Below, one piece after another: positions 55,514 through 64,000 of a DNA stretch of 64,000 nucleotides. Source of the DNA: Acidobacteriota bacterium (GTDB lineage Bacteria > Acidobacteriota > Thermoanaerobaculia > Multivoradales > SZUA-115); the NCBI GenBank assembly GCA_024277255.1, contig JAJRVQ010000163.1, positions 1-64,000 on the forward strand. Reading direction: 5' to 3'. The notes under the pieces were generated by a model, which saw only the letters and a list, made by a program, of their open reading frames with translations, had not been told where the DNA came from and did no database searches. Made by a program: the position numbers and the translations under genes. Numbering within the stretch: the first letter of the stretch is position 1; the number at the start of each line of letters is the position of its first letter.

Positions 55514-57106
55514 CTACTCGTCCTCAAAATCACGGCCGGCACCGTGGCTCGCCGCCGTCACCGCGGCTCCCAGCAGGCCACAAATGGAACCAAAGGCGAT
55601 CAGCCCAACCCACCTCAACCACCCTTTCGCTCCGCCGCCGCGCAGAATCTCGGTCAACGGCCCGATGAGGTCGAAGCCCAACCGAGCCGGGCCGGCACTC
55701 ATCGCCTTGAGCGCCGCCATGGCGGCTAGCAGAAAGACCGCGAAGCCGATCGCCACCGAACCCACCGTCACCCCTCGCCAGGCCAACCGGCCGGGCGACA
55801 AGGGCGGTTTGGGTTCCAAATGTTGGACCTCGAAGCTCGGTTCACGGGCCGAGAAGGGTACAAAACGGGCCAGCAAGAGCAAGCCGGGAATGCCTACCAC
55901 CATGGTCAGCCAGAAGAAGGTCGTCCAGCCAAGATCGTCAGCGAGAACACCGGCGATGGGCCCGGTTACGACTCGAGGGATGCCGAACATGCTGGAAAAG
56001 AGCGCGTATTGGGTGGCCGAGAACCGCTTCTGGGTCATGCGCAAGAGCAGTACGCCAAAGGCGCCGGTTCCCAGCCCCTGAGTCAGACTCTCGAAACCCA
56101 TGGCACCGAACATCAAGGGCCGGTTGATCTCACTGTTCGCCACCAGAATGTAGCCAAGGTTCGAGAAAATCTGGAGGAATCCGAAAATCCACAGCGAGCG
56201 CCCCAGTCCCATCACCGAGGTCAAGGCACCACCCAAGAAGGCTCCGGTCAAGGTGGCCGCGGTCGCCACCACGCTCAGCGCCACCCCGCGATCGTCCGCC
56301 GTGTATCCCATATCGATCAGAAAGGGGCGCAGAAGAGCTTGTGCCAGGTTGTCCGCCATCTTGTAAAAGAGAACGAAGGCGAGAATCTCGAGGGCGCGAT
56401 GACGCGACAAGAAACCGAGGAACGGATACCAGACCGCCTCTTTGAGACTCTTGGGCGGTGGCGGCTCCACCTCCGGCTTGGGAGCCGTGCTGGTGACCAC
56501 CATCATCGGCAGGTAGAGGCAAGCCAGGATGACGCAGACCACCGGCCAGCCGACCCGTGCCGCCGCCGAAATGGCGAGCCCGCCGGCGAGGAACATCGCC
56601 GCCCGGTACAAGGCGATGCGCGCCCCAACCGCGACGCCCTGCTCATCGGGGCGCAAGACATCGACTGTGTAAGCGTCGACGGCGATGTCCTGGGTCGCCG
56701 AAGCGAAAGCGATGGCCAGCGCCAGGGCACCGACGACCCACGCCGTCTCCGGCCTGTTCCCCACGCCGGCCAAAGCCAGAGTGCCGGCAAAGAGGCCCAT
56801 CTGCGCCAAAATTGCCCAACCCCGGCGTCGCCCCAGCCAGGGCAGGCTGAAGCGGTCCATCAGCGGGGACCAGAGAAATTTGAAAGCCCACGGCGCTTGC
56901 ACCGCGGTGATCCACCCCACCGTCTTGAGATCGACCCCGGAGTCGCGCAGCCAGTCCGGGATGGCGATCCAAACCAAGGCCAACGGCAGCCCGGAAGAGA
57001 AAGAGAGCAAGACCACCGACAGCGTGCGCCACGAGGTGGCCGCCAGCACCAGGCTGCGCAACATGTTGGGCCGCGGCGGCGGCTTGGCGGTACCCGGCCG
57101 ACTCAT
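55514..57106 (-). CDS. AmpG-like MFS permease
   Basis: A 530-aa transporter with about 12 to 14 helices. AmpG landmarks: SSGLPLALVWIAIPDWLRDS near the N-terminus, AVQAPWAFKFLWSPLMDRF, RRRGWAILAQ, ATQDIAVDAYTVDVL and FYKMADNLAQALLRPFLID. The family imports anhydro-muropeptides for cell wall recycling. It begins 12 bp after the squalene/phytoene synthase gene. Confidence 0.85.
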   Translation of the reverse strand: MSRPGTAKPPPRPNMLRSLVLAATSWRTLSVVLLSFSSGLPLALVWIAIPDWLRDSGVDLKTVGWITAVQAPWAFKFLWSPLMDRFSLPWLGRRRGWAILAQMGLFAGTLALAGVGNRPETAWVVGALALAIAFASATQDIAVDAYTVDVLRPDEQGVAVGARIALYRAAMFLAGGLAISAAARVGWPVVCVILACLYLPMMVVTSTAPKPEVEPPPPKSLKEAVWYPFLGFLSRHRALEILAFVLFYKMADNLAQALLRPFLIDMGYTADDRGVALSVVATAATLTGAFLGGALTSVMGLGRSLWIFGFLQIFSNLGYILVANSEINRPLMFGAMGFESLTQGLGTGAFGVLLLRMTQKRFSATQYALFSSMFGIPRVVTGPIAGVLADDLGWTTFFWLTMVVGIPGLLLLARFVPFSAREPSFEVQHLEPKPPLSPGRLAWRGVTVGSVAIGFAVFLLAAMAALKAMSAGPARLGFDLIGPLTEILRGGGAKGWLRWVGLIAFGSICGLLGAAVTAASHGAGRDFEDE

Positions 57107-57117
57107 CGCCGCAGGTG

Positions 57118-58062
57118 CTACAGCGAACTCAGAGAGGGAATCGCCGACTCTCCGGATTGGAGGCGCGAGCGCAGACCACTGGCCAGGCTAAGAACCTCGG
57201 CACGGCCCAACTTCGCGTCAGAGGGCCCATTCTCCAACAGGTCCAGGTTGGCAGTCGCCAGAAGAACGGGTAGTGCGCAGAAGCCCACGACCCCCCGATT
57301 GCCTTTCGACCGACCATGGTCTTCGAGCAACCGGACATAGCGTCCGGCAGTTCGCAGATCCTCTCGTGCCAGGTCAAGAACAACCCTCCTGGGCAGCCCA
57401 TGCGGAAGGTATTGACGCCCTTCTTGCGAGTCGGATCGAGCATCTTTCAGCACGTTGACCAGCTGCAAGCCTTCGCCAAACAGAGGTGCCGCCACCGAGA
57501 GATCCCGGCGTACCCCAAGCAGGCCGGCATCCGCCTCGACAAACAGTTCGGTCAACATCTCGCCCACGATCCCGGCTACCGCATAACAATACTGGCGCAA
57601 GGCTTCCAAACCAGCGAGAACCAGCTTGCCTCCCTCGTCCATAGCTTTCAGGAACTTCATCATTCCGCTCGCCGTGCGTTCCAGATGTTCGATGATCACC
57701 GTGCGCGAACTCGCCGGAAAACCGCGCAGTTCGGCAAGCACCTGGTCAGCGCCGGACAACAGGCGCAGGTAACCAGCGTGGCTGACCGGAGGCTGCTCCT
57801 GCCATCGCCCGAGGGCGGCTTCGATCTCCGCTTCCGATCCAGAGCGCAGAAAGCGAGCGAACTCGGCGATCGCCTCTTGACGCTTGCTGCACGGCCAGAG
57901 ATCACCATCTTCCAGCGTGTCCAGGATTCGGAAGAGCAGATACCCGACCCCAACCTCGTGACGCAGCGGCTGAGGCAGCAGAGGGATGGTGAGAGCAAAC
58001 GTCCTGCTAGTTTCGAGCAGGAGCCTCTCGACTAGCTTCACCGTCTCGCGTTGCTCAATCAT
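57118..58062 (-). CDS. Squalene/phytoene synthase family protein
   Basis: A 314-aa trans-prenyltransferase. First motif ETSRTFALTIPLLPQPLRHE followed by YLLFRILDTLED (Asp-rich), and second Asp motif LQLVNVLKDARSD. VAGIVGEMLTELF is typical. It joins two farnesyl or geranylgeranyl diphosphates head to head. No carotenoid or hopanoid genes lie beside it, so squalene versus phytoene cannot be told. Confidence 0.85.
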   Translation of the reverse strand: MIEQRETVKLVERLLLETSRTFALTIPLLPQPLRHEVGVGYLLFRILDTLEDGDLWPCSKRQEAIAEFARFLRSGSEAEIEAALGRWQEQPPVSHAGYLRLLSGADQVLAELRGFPASSRTVIIEHLERTASGMMKFLKAMDEGGKLVLAGLEALRQYCYAVAGIVGEMLTELFVEADAGLLGVRRDLSVAAPLFGEGLQLVNVLKDARSDSQEGRQYLPHGLPRRVVLDLAREDLRTAGRYVRLLEDHGRSKGNRGVVGFCALPVLLATANLDLLENGPSDAKLGRAEVLSLASGLRSRLQSGESAIPSLSSL

Positions 58063-58513
58063 GGTCTAAGGATCAAGCCCCTGAACGCTCGCCATCTTCG
58101 TGATGAAGCTCTACCGGGCCAGAAACGCCACGCAGAGTCGAGAAATTGGCACCGAATAGAATTCGAACTAGGACACCGCAGCCAGGGCCAAGCCGCAGCA
58201 CAATCCTATCTCTCAAGGCGAAGACAATACCAGCCCCTCCACCTCGTCCCCCTGACTCCTCACAATTCTTGCGGCCGACCGCATAGATGAAAGCGGTGGG
58301 GTTCATCGAGATGGGTAAGGGTACCATGATGAACGGGCTTAGAAGTTCACCCTATTCGATGCGCAGCTCGCAGTCGCGTGGCTTGGGCCGAAAAGCCGCG
58401 ACCTGCCGATCCCCACCCACAGCAAGAATCAGGATGTGGAGGGAATCCGTTCGAAGAGATCCAACGAATCCATCTACGACAGCGCTGGTACCCCAGCGGC
58501 GAGGAGAAGGCCG
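58063..58513. other. Intergenic stretch before the deiodinase-like gene
   Basis: 451 bp with no convincing gene, tandem repeat or strong hairpin. It separates divergent genes, so both promoters should be here; none is clear. Confidence 0.3.
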
Positions 58514-59248
58514 ATGAACACGACCGCGAGTGCCCTCGCCCGGAAAACCAAGAGCATAGGAGTGTCTTTCGTGGCGAGAAAAGACCGTACACGCAACCAA
58601 ACTGGAATCGCCACAGAGGCCAATCTAGCGGCCATCGGCCTCTTGGCAACAGCGCTCCTCTTGGGTGGATGCTTCCCGCGGGCGGCAGGACCGCGACTAC
58701 AGCACTTCTACGACGAAGCACCGCAAGCCGGCGACCCCGCTCCCCGCTTCGAACTCCACGACCTCGACGGGCAACTTGTCGCCCTCGACGACCTACTCGG
58801 CGAGCGCCCCGTCGTCCTCCAACTGGGCAGCCACACCTGCCCGGTTTATCGCTACCGCCGCTTCTGGATGGAGCGGATCTATGAAGATTTCTCGGACCGG
58901 GTCGAGTTCCTGCTCATCTACACCACCGAGGCCCATCCCGTCGGCTCGAACAGTCCCTACGTCGAGCGCGAGTGGGTGCCGCGAATCAACCGAAAAGGCT
59001 CGCGATGGCCGCAGTCGACCTCGGACGAAGACCGCTCGCAACACGCCAAGAAATCGCGAGATCAGCTGGAGATCGTCCTCCCCATGGTCGTCGACAGCTT
59101 CGACAACTCAGTCTGGCAAGCCTACGGTCGAGCCCCATCACCCGCCTTCGTCCTAGACGCTCAGGGCCAAGTCGTAGAGAGCATGGTCTGGATCGACCCC
59201 AAAAAGATCCGCCAAGCCCTAACCAAGCTCCTGGCCACACCGAAGTAA
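58514..59248 (+). CDS. Deiodinase-like thioredoxin-fold lipoprotein
   Basis: A 244-aa protein. The ATG at 58514 follows AGGAGAAGG. The N-terminal cytoplasmic part is unusually long, then a lipoprotein signal ends LLATALLLGGC (Cys53). The thioredoxin-like domain has GDPAPRFELHDLDG and LQLGSHTCPVYRYRRFWM, where C109 takes the place of the selenocysteine of iodothyronine deiodinases, then LLIYTTEAHPVGSN. Bacterial deiodinase-family proteins probably act as reductive thiol enzymes. The codon is TGC, not TGA. Confidence 0.75.
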   Translation: MNTTASALARKTKSIGVSFVARKDRTRNQTGIATEANLAAIGLLATALLLGGCFPRAAGPRLQHFYDEAPQAGDPAPRFELHDLDGQLVALDDLLGERPVVLQLGSHTCPVYRYRRFWMERIYEDFSDRVEFLLIYTTEAHPVGSNSPYVEREWVPRINRKGSRWPQSTSDEDRSQHAKKSRDQLEIVLPMVVDSFDNSVWQAYGRAPSPAFVLDAQGQVVESMVWIDPKKIRQALTKLLATPK

Positions 59249-59297
59249 CCCAAGAACGCCGCGCAAGGCAAGTCTGGGCTCTCAACACCCAGTCACC

Positions 59298-59790
59298 GCG
59301 ACGCGAGCCCAAACGGGGCGAGCCGGGCCGAAGGCCCGGACCCAAAACGACACTGCCCAACAAAGCGACGCGAGTCCCAACAGGGCGAGCCGGGCCGAAA
59401 GGCCCGGGCTTTGGGGGAGAGCCGACAAGAACCACGCTTCTTGGCGGCTCGGGGGGCTAAAGAAGCCCAAAACAACGCCCCAGAAAAGCGACGTGAGCCC
59501 GAAAAGGGCGAGCCGGGCCGAAAGGCCCGGGCTCCAAACGACATTGTCCAACGAAGCGACGCGAGCCCGAAAAGGGCGAGCCGGGCCGAAAGGCCCGGGC
59601 TTTGGGGGAGAGCCGACAAGAACCACGCTTCTTGGCGGCTCGGGGGGCTGAAGAAGCCCCCAAAAACGTCGAGCAAAGCGACGCGAGTCCCAACAGGGCG
59701 AGCCGGGCCGAAAGGCCCGGGCTTTGGGGGAGAGCGGACAAGAACCACGCTTCTTGTCCGCTCGGGGGGCTGAAGAAGCCCCCCAAAAAA
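59298..59790. repeat. Five tandem hairpin-rich elements (two short, three long)
   Basis: Units begin with GCGACGYGAG at 59298, 59365, 59488, 59556 and 59678, in the order short, long, short, long, long (about 67, 123, 68, 122 and 113 bp). All carry GGGCC-GAAA-GGCCC (GAA loop in the first). Long units add an arm GAGCCG/CGGCTC with CAAGAA/TTCTTG around CCACGC, then a GGGGGCT/AGCCCCC arm with an A-tract. In unit five the outer arm is GAGCGG/CCGCTC, a paired change, and the A-G mismatch of units two and four becomes A-T. The pattern implies selection for structure. Confidence 0.85.
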
Positions 59791-60177
59791 CACAGAACCG
59801 GCCCGCCTCACCCATGGGGAAGAACGCCACCCCCGGTGGCATGGGCAAGACGGGCCGATAGCGACTCGCGACCAGGGAAGGAGATGCCTTTGTCGGAGCC
59901 GGAAAGTGGCCGCACTGGGTGCGGTTCACCTCCGAATTCGTATACGGACAGAGTCAAGAGAGCGGATTGCTCTGAGACACCTCTTTGATCAATGTTCGTT
60001 GCAGTCTGCTGAGAATACTAGATCTGGTGATCCACCACCGCGATACACTACGCTCGGCGACACTCCAAAGGACTCCCCAATTTTGCTTCTATCCTCTGCT
60101 GAATCCCACTCCTACCGGCAAATATGAGACGCTCCGCGGCGCGAAATCGCTGGCATTCCCGGAGGATGGCCCTAGCG
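59791..60177. other. Intergenic stretch after the repeats
   Basis: About 390 bp without a clear gene. A small hairpin, CCGCAC-TGG-GTGCGG, lies near 59910. Two upstream in-frame ATGs of the next gene (60124 and 60166) lie at its end. Confidence 0.35.
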
Positions 60178-61104
60178 ATGAGTCTGACGGCTCGGGTGCG
60201 GGCGATCCGGCAACTCGCGGCCGAGCGCCACCTCGACTCTGAGGATTGGCCGGCGGTTCCTTGCGCCAAGCCGCCCGGCGCCTTGCGCCTGGTCACCTTG
60301 AATCTCGCGCACGGCCGTCATCTCGGCCCTCACCAGGCGCTACAGAGCGGATCGAGCATGCGCAGCAATCTAGTCGAGATTGCGACCACCCTGCGCCAGA
60401 TCGAGCCCGACCTCGTGGCCCTCCAGGAAGCCGACGGTCCGTCGGCGTGGAGCGGCAATTTCGACCATGTCGCCACGCTCAGCAAACTGGCCGGTCTGGA
60501 GACCCATTTCCGCGGCAAGCACCATCGCTTTTCATGGGGCCGGCACAACCTCGACTACGGAACGGCCCTGCTGGCTAGCGGCCCTCTGCACAAGCCCTCC
60601 TCGCAACGCTTCGCCCAATCATGGCGCGACACCAAGGGCTTCGTGCTGGCTACGATTCCGCTGCCGGCAGCCAACCGTGACTCAGCGCGGCCCCTAGGTG
60701 ACGCTCACCCTGAGATCGACGTGGTCTCGGCCCACCTTGATTTCTTGGCTCCGTCGGTGAGACGGCGTCAAATCGCCCATCTGGTCTCTGCCTTGAGCGA
60801 CCGCAACCGTCCCCTCGTCGTGCTGGGAGATTTCAACACCATGCTACCCGGCGACCGGCGGGTGATCGACATTCTTGGTCAGAAACTCCGCCTCGAAGCT
60901 CACCAACCCGACGCCAATGCACCGACCTTCCCGGTCCCGCGGCCCGTGCGCCGACTCGATTGGATCCTCGCTTCGCCGGAGCTGGAGTTCTGCTCCTACA
61001 CCACTCTGCCGACACCTTTGTCCGACCACCTGGCGGTGGTGGCCGACCTGCGGCTAACCTCCACAGCCACCGAGCATCTCCAACAGCGCAACGGAACCGA
61101 TTGA
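60178..61104 (+). CDS. Endonuclease/exonuclease/phosphatase family protein
   Basis: A 308-aa protein from the ATG at 60178, with GGAGG 12 bp upstream; ATGs at 60124 and 60166 are alternatives. EEP-fold motifs: LRLVTLNLAHGRHLG, IEPDLVALQEADG (metal-binding Glu), VVSAHLDFLAP, PLVVLGDFNTMLPGD, RRLDWILAS and PLSDHLAVVADL. No signal peptide. Such enzymes cleave phosphodiesters in DNA, RNA, lipids or inositides; the substrate is unknown. Upstream of the phosphatase gene in the same direction. Confidence 0.82.
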   Translation: MSLTARVRAIRQLAAERHLDSEDWPAVPCAKPPGALRLVTLNLAHGRHLGPHQALQSGSSMRSNLVEIATTLRQIEPDLVALQEADGPSAWSGNFDHVATLSKLAGLETHFRGKHHRFSWGRHNLDYGTALLASGPLHKPSSQRFAQSWRDTKGFVLATIPLPAANRDSARPLGDAHPEIDVVSAHLDFLAPSVRRRQIAHLVSALSDRNRPLVVLGDFNTMLPGDRRVIDILGQKLRLEAHQPDANAPTFPVPRPVRRLDWILASPELEFCSYTTLPTPLSDHLAVVADLRLTSTATEHLQQRNGTD

Positions 61105-61222
61105 ACTTGGCCCGCGGATTCGGGAACTTGCGACACCTCTCGTCGTATCTGTCCACAGGCAACAGACGATCCCCGGGGCGAGAAGGTCTACGGGTCGGTT
61201 CCCTGCTAACCATGAGTACGTC

Positions 61223-63538
61223 GTGAACCACCACCAGGCAGCCCCGACGAGTCCGAGGAAAAGCCACTATTACGCTCTGGTCGCTCTGGGTCTCACGGCA
61301 TTCGCCCTCTGCCTCATCCCGGCCCTGCGCTGGCTTCCGGAATGGAACACGGGCGACATCGCGACCCGCGAGCAGATTCAGCAGCGGGTCAGAGAGATCG
61401 CCGCGGCAGGCGAGATCGTACTGAGCGAGGAACCGCTTCAGCTCTCGCTGAGGACGAAGTCGGATGAGCGCAGACTCGCCCACCACTTCCTGCGCGGCGA
61501 GACGAGCAACTGGTTGCGCCGCGAACGGCACCCTTTCGTCATCCAAGCGCAAGCGATGGCCAGCTGGCGCGATAGCGCCCCGGCCAATTTCGTACTGGGC
61601 CTGGGCCTCGACGCTCGCCCCTGGCACGCCACCTGGATACCGGCCGATTTCGAGTCGGTGTTTTCCATGGCCGTCTTCCCAGGGCGGGCGGAACGGGTAC
61701 CGGATCTTGCATCCCTTCTGTTGCAGCCGGGCGAGCAACTCGGCGAGGCGGTGCCGATTCTCGCCAAGAACAGCCCAGTCGTGATCTATCCCATCCTCGG
61801 TTCACCGTCACCTCAAACCCTCTTCGTGCTGGATCAAGGCTCGGTCCGAGATGCCAACCGTGGCCCCGGCACCCTCGAGCAGGCCAAGCAGTACGAGTTA
61901 AGTCGGAAATTCGGTACCGCTCTTCTCAAGCGGATTCCGGCCATCCTGCTCTTCCTGCTGGTTCTTGGGCTGTTGATTCGGCTCGGCCTCACCCAGCGAA
62001 TCGATTTCAAGAACGCCGCCGTCCTGACCGCACCGATCTTGGTCGCCGTCATGGCACGCAGCTTGATGTACCGGGTCGAAGGCTGGATCTTTACCATCGA
62101 ACTGCTGGTTCAGTCGCTCTCCTGGCCCCTCGCCTTCTTTCTCCTCTGGTCGGTGGCCGAATCCTGGCACCGCACCTCTCAGCCCGGCATTCTCAACAAC
62201 CTCGATTGGTTGCGCCGCGCCCGGGTGGGTCCGCAGGCCGGGCGGGCGATTCTGGGTGGCTTCGCCCTGGGTAGCCTCCTCGCCGGCTTGATGTTGGCAC
62301 TGCCGGCGATGGCCACCGGCTTGACTTGGTCGTGGGGAGCACAATCCACCATTCAGCTGCCGGCGGGCCTGCTGCCTGCCGATGGACTGCTCATCGGCGG
62401 CTTCAACGCGGGCAAGGTTCTGCTGCTCCTGGCCCTGTGCCTGCGCACCTTGCCCGGCAAATGGGCGCCAGCCGTGGCGATCGCGCTATCCGCGGTGGTG
62501 ATCGACGGTCCTTTCGCCTTCTCCTGGCTGTCGCTGGGCGGCAATCTCGTCTTCGCCACGGTCCTAGTATTGGCCCATCAACGGTGGAACATCACCGGCC
62601 TACTGACCGCCAGCCTGGTCGGCTCTACCCTGCCCATCGCCACCTTCGCCGCTCTCCACGTGGACTGGATGAGCGGCACCCTGGCGACCAGTTTGATCCT
62701 CTTCACCGTGCTTCTCGTCGCCGGCTTCGTCGGCCTCGCTCAACCGCGCGACCAGGAGTATCAGAACTCGATCGAGCCCGTGTTCGTGCGCCGTATCGAG
62801 AAGCAGCGGCGGCTGCGCTACGAGATGGGTCTCTTGGCCCGGATGCAACGTGGCCTACTGCCCACCTCTCTGCCCAATGTCGACGGCTATCAGATCGCCG
62901 CTCGTTCCCTACTGGCCACCGAAGTGGGTGGCGACCTTTACCACTTCCACCACCAACCTGGAGAACTCCTTTGGGTCGCCGCCGGCGATGTCGCCGGCCA
63001 TGGCTACTCTTGCGCCATCGCTCAGGCGATGACCAAGGCCGGGTTGGTCAGCTTGCTCGATAGCCATACCTCGCCCGCCGAGGTACTGCATAGACTCGAT
63101 CGAGTGCTACGGGCCGGAAGCGTGGAGCGCCACTTCACCTCGCTGGTTCTGGTGCGCCTCGATCTGCCCACCGGCAGGGCGCTGATCTCGAACGCCGGCC
63201 ATCCTTACCCCTTCCTGGTGACGCAGCACGGCCACCGAGAGATCGCCATGCCCTCCCTGCCGCTCGGCCAGGGACCGGAGCGCACCTACAGCGACCACGA
63301 GCTGCATCTGCAGGAGGGAGATGCCTTGGTCCTCTACTCGGACGGTCTCTACGAGGCGACCTCCCCCTCCGGCCAGCCCTACGGCTTCACCCGCCCCCTG
63401 GAGACGCTCGGCCGGCAGCGAATCGCCACCGCGGGCGAAATGCTGGAGGGACTGTTCACCGACTGGCGCTACCACCTGGCCGGCGCTGCGGCAGACGACG
63501 ACACTACCCTGGTCGTACTCAAACGATCCGCGATGTAG
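61223..63538 (+). CDS. Membrane SpoIIE/PP2C serine phosphatase
   Basis: A 771-aa protein with a GTG start and no strong ribosome binding site. An N-terminal helix (YYALVALGLTAFALCLIPAL), an extracytoplasmic domain to about 230, and about eight helices to 510 precede a cytoplasmic PPM phosphatase from about 540: MQRGLLPTSLPNVDGYQIAA, TEVGGDLYHF (metal Asp), AAGDVAGHGYSCAIAQAM, SNAGHPYPFL, LYSDGLYEA and DDDTTLVVL. It likely dephosphorylates an anti-sigma-antagonist-type partner in response to an envelope signal. Confidence 0.87.
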   Translation: MNHHQAAPTSPRKSHYYALVALGLTAFALCLIPALRWLPEWNTGDIATREQIQQRVREIAAAGEIVLSEEPLQLSLRTKSDERRLAHHFLRGETSNWLRRERHPFVIQAQAMASWRDSAPANFVLGLGLDARPWHATWIPADFESVFSMAVFPGRAERVPDLASLLLQPGEQLGEAVPILAKNSPVVIYPILGSPSPQTLFVLDQGSVRDANRGPGTLEQAKQYELSRKFGTALLKRIPAILLFLLVLGLLIRLGLTQRIDFKNAAVLTAPILVAVMARSLMYRVEGWIFTIELLVQSLSWPLAFFLLWSVAESWHRTSQPGILNNLDWLRRARVGPQAGRAILGGFALGSLLAGLMLALPAMATGLTWSWGAQSTIQLPAGLLPADGLLIGGFNAGKVLLLLALCLRTLPGKWAPAVAIALSAVVIDGPFAFSWLSLGGNLVFATVLVLAHQRWNITGLLTASLVGSTLPIATFAALHVDWMSGTLATSLILFTVLLVAGFVGLAQPRDQEYQNSIEPVFVRRIEKQRRLRYEMGLLARMQRGLLPTSLPNVDGYQIAARSLLATEVGGDLYHFHHQPGELLWVAAGDVAGHGYSCAIAQAMTKAGLVSLLDSHTSPAEVLHRLDRVLRAGSVERHFTSLVLVRLDLPTGRALISNAGHPYPFLVTQHGHREIAMPSLPLGQGPERTYSDHELHLQEGDALVLYSDGLYEATSPSGQPYGFTRPLETLGRQRIATAGEMLEGLFTDWRYHLAGAAADDDTTLVVLKRSAM

Positions 63539-63562
63539 CCACTCCGGTATGCTCTGTTGAGA

Positions 63563-64000
63563 ATGGACGACCTATCCCAGATTGAGATCGAGGGCACCAG
63601 CCCAGAAAACGACGGGGAGTTCCCCGCCGAGATCGACGCTGAAAGCGCTGCTGAGATCGCTCGCGAGCCCGAGCTAGAGTTCGAACCACGGATCGACGAT
63701 CCCGAACCGCCCGACTCCTTCGCGGCCAAGCGCCGGCGCAGCCTTTGGCCGTGGCTGATCGCGGCCGTGCTGCTGGTCGCCGCAGTTCTAGCCTGGTGGC
63801 TCTGGTCTCAACGCCACCAGCAGGGCGCCGAACCGCCGCCTGCCGCCGCCGAGCCCACCGCGCAAAGCGAGCCTCCGGCGCCCGAGCCCGAACCACCGTT
63901 CGAGTTGCCGGCACTGGCCCAGAGCGACGAGATCGTGGCGCGCCTGGTGGGAGCGCTCTCCGCTCATCCGGAACTGACCCGCTGGCTGGCCCACGAAGCC
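63563..64000 (+). CDS. DUF3014-like membrane protein, truncated by window end
   Basis: An open frame from ATG 63563 to the window edge, 146 codons. An acidic N-terminal segment (MDDLSQIEIEG onwards) is followed by KRRRSLWPWLIAAVLLVAAV (one membrane helix), a Pro/Glu-rich linker, and the start of a DUF3014-type domain: FELPALAQSDEIVARLVGAL and LTRWLAHEA. It begins 24 bp after the phosphatase and may be cotranscribed. Function unknown. Confidence 0.72.
   Translation, partial: MDDLSQIEIEGTSPENDGEFPAEIDAESAAEIAREPELEFEPRIDDPEPPDSFAAKRRRSLWPWLIAAVLLVAAVLAWWLWSQRHQQGAEPPPAAAEPTAQSEPPAPEPEPPFELPALAQSDEIVARLVGALSAHPELTRWLAHEA

Noticed and set aside
58838-58842. Selenocysteine at the deiodinase active site
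   Set aside because: The codon is TGC and no in-frame TGA with a SECIS-like hairpin is present.
59298-59790. CRISPR array
   Set aside because: Units are 67 to 123 bp, nearly the whole unit is repeated, and there are no unique spacers of constant length and no cas genes.
59650-59790. GGGGGCT/AGCCCCC arms as intrinsic terminators
   Set aside because: The following tract is A on the plus strand, so on either strand the T-run is on the wrong side for termination.
59282-59929. Minus-strand frames across the tandem repeats, giving Pro/Gly/Arg-rich proteins
   Set aside because: Frames stay open in several phases because the repeats are GC-rich; base changes preserve hairpin pairing, not codons.

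Overview
The window reads as a chromosomal segment of a GC-rich, Gram-negative-type bacterium. I infer an Acidobacteriota-like source. The clues are a very large secreted VPS10/BNR protein, C-terminal tags and repeat domains that I associate with that phylum, many lipoproteins and Tat/Sec exports, PATAN (DUF4388) and DUF3014 proteins, and a HisRS/tRNA-His pair of the non-canonical type. This assignment is an inference. No rRNA, phage, insertion sequence, integrase or CRISPR array was seen. Gene density is high and the content is mostly housekeeping, with small accessory islands.

Layout. 0-8 kb: the end of a radical SAM protein, a secreted His/Tyr/Arg-rich protein, a Tat-exported sulfatase, a one-cysteine cytochrome c and a 1076-aa VPS10/BNR protein. 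7.5-9 kb: a Phd/PIN toxin-antitoxin pair and an orphan ribbon-helix-helix protein. 9-13.2 kb: a secreted protein with a duplicated C-terminal domain, an enoyl-CoA isomerase-like enzyme and a GH114-like protein. 13.3-18.2 kb: a ChvG/ChvI-type two-component system, glutamate dehydrogenase and a YihY-type membrane protein. 18.4-22.5 kb: ligA and a PolX/PHP DNA polymerase. 22.5-23.5 kb: a MazEF-like pair and an acidic lipoprotein.

23.4-38.3 kb, minus strand, is an amino-acid supercluster read in the order tRNA-His, hisS, hutH-like lyase, aroDE fusion, trpS, trpL leader, trpEGDCFBA, nitrilase, esterase. The trp genes overlap end to start. They are preceded by a sigma70-type promoter that would start transcription at the trpL ATG, a leader peptide with three consecutive Trp codons, and a terminator/antiterminator pair whose terminator hides the trpE ribosome binding site. 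This is a complete attenuator visible in the sequence.

38.7-42 kb, plus strand: a GT2, LAB_N and ArnT-like set that looks like lipid-linked sugar transfer to an envelope lipid, followed by an ICMT-like membrane methyltransferase. 42-49 kb: a minus-strand operon encoding PATAN, a ParA-like ATPase, two Roadblock/LC7-like proteins, a double V4R protein and a tail-anchored protein, facing a divergent PATAN-Roadblock fusion. This is the best candidate in the window for an undescribed signalling or positioning module. 49.5-51.4 kb: a small secreted peptide with its own terminator, a TPR protein and a convergent XRE regulator, resembling in layout a peptide-TPR quorum-sensing cassette. 51.5-59.2 kb: deaminase, lepB, OsmC, a DUF4412-like protein, an anchored gluzincin, AmpG-like MFS, a squalene/phytoene synthase and a deiodinase-like lipoprotein. 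59.3-59.8 kb: five tandem copies of a hairpin-rich element with compensatory base changes. 60-64 kb: an EEP-family hydrolase, a membrane SpoIIE/PP2C phosphatase and a truncated DUF3014 protein.
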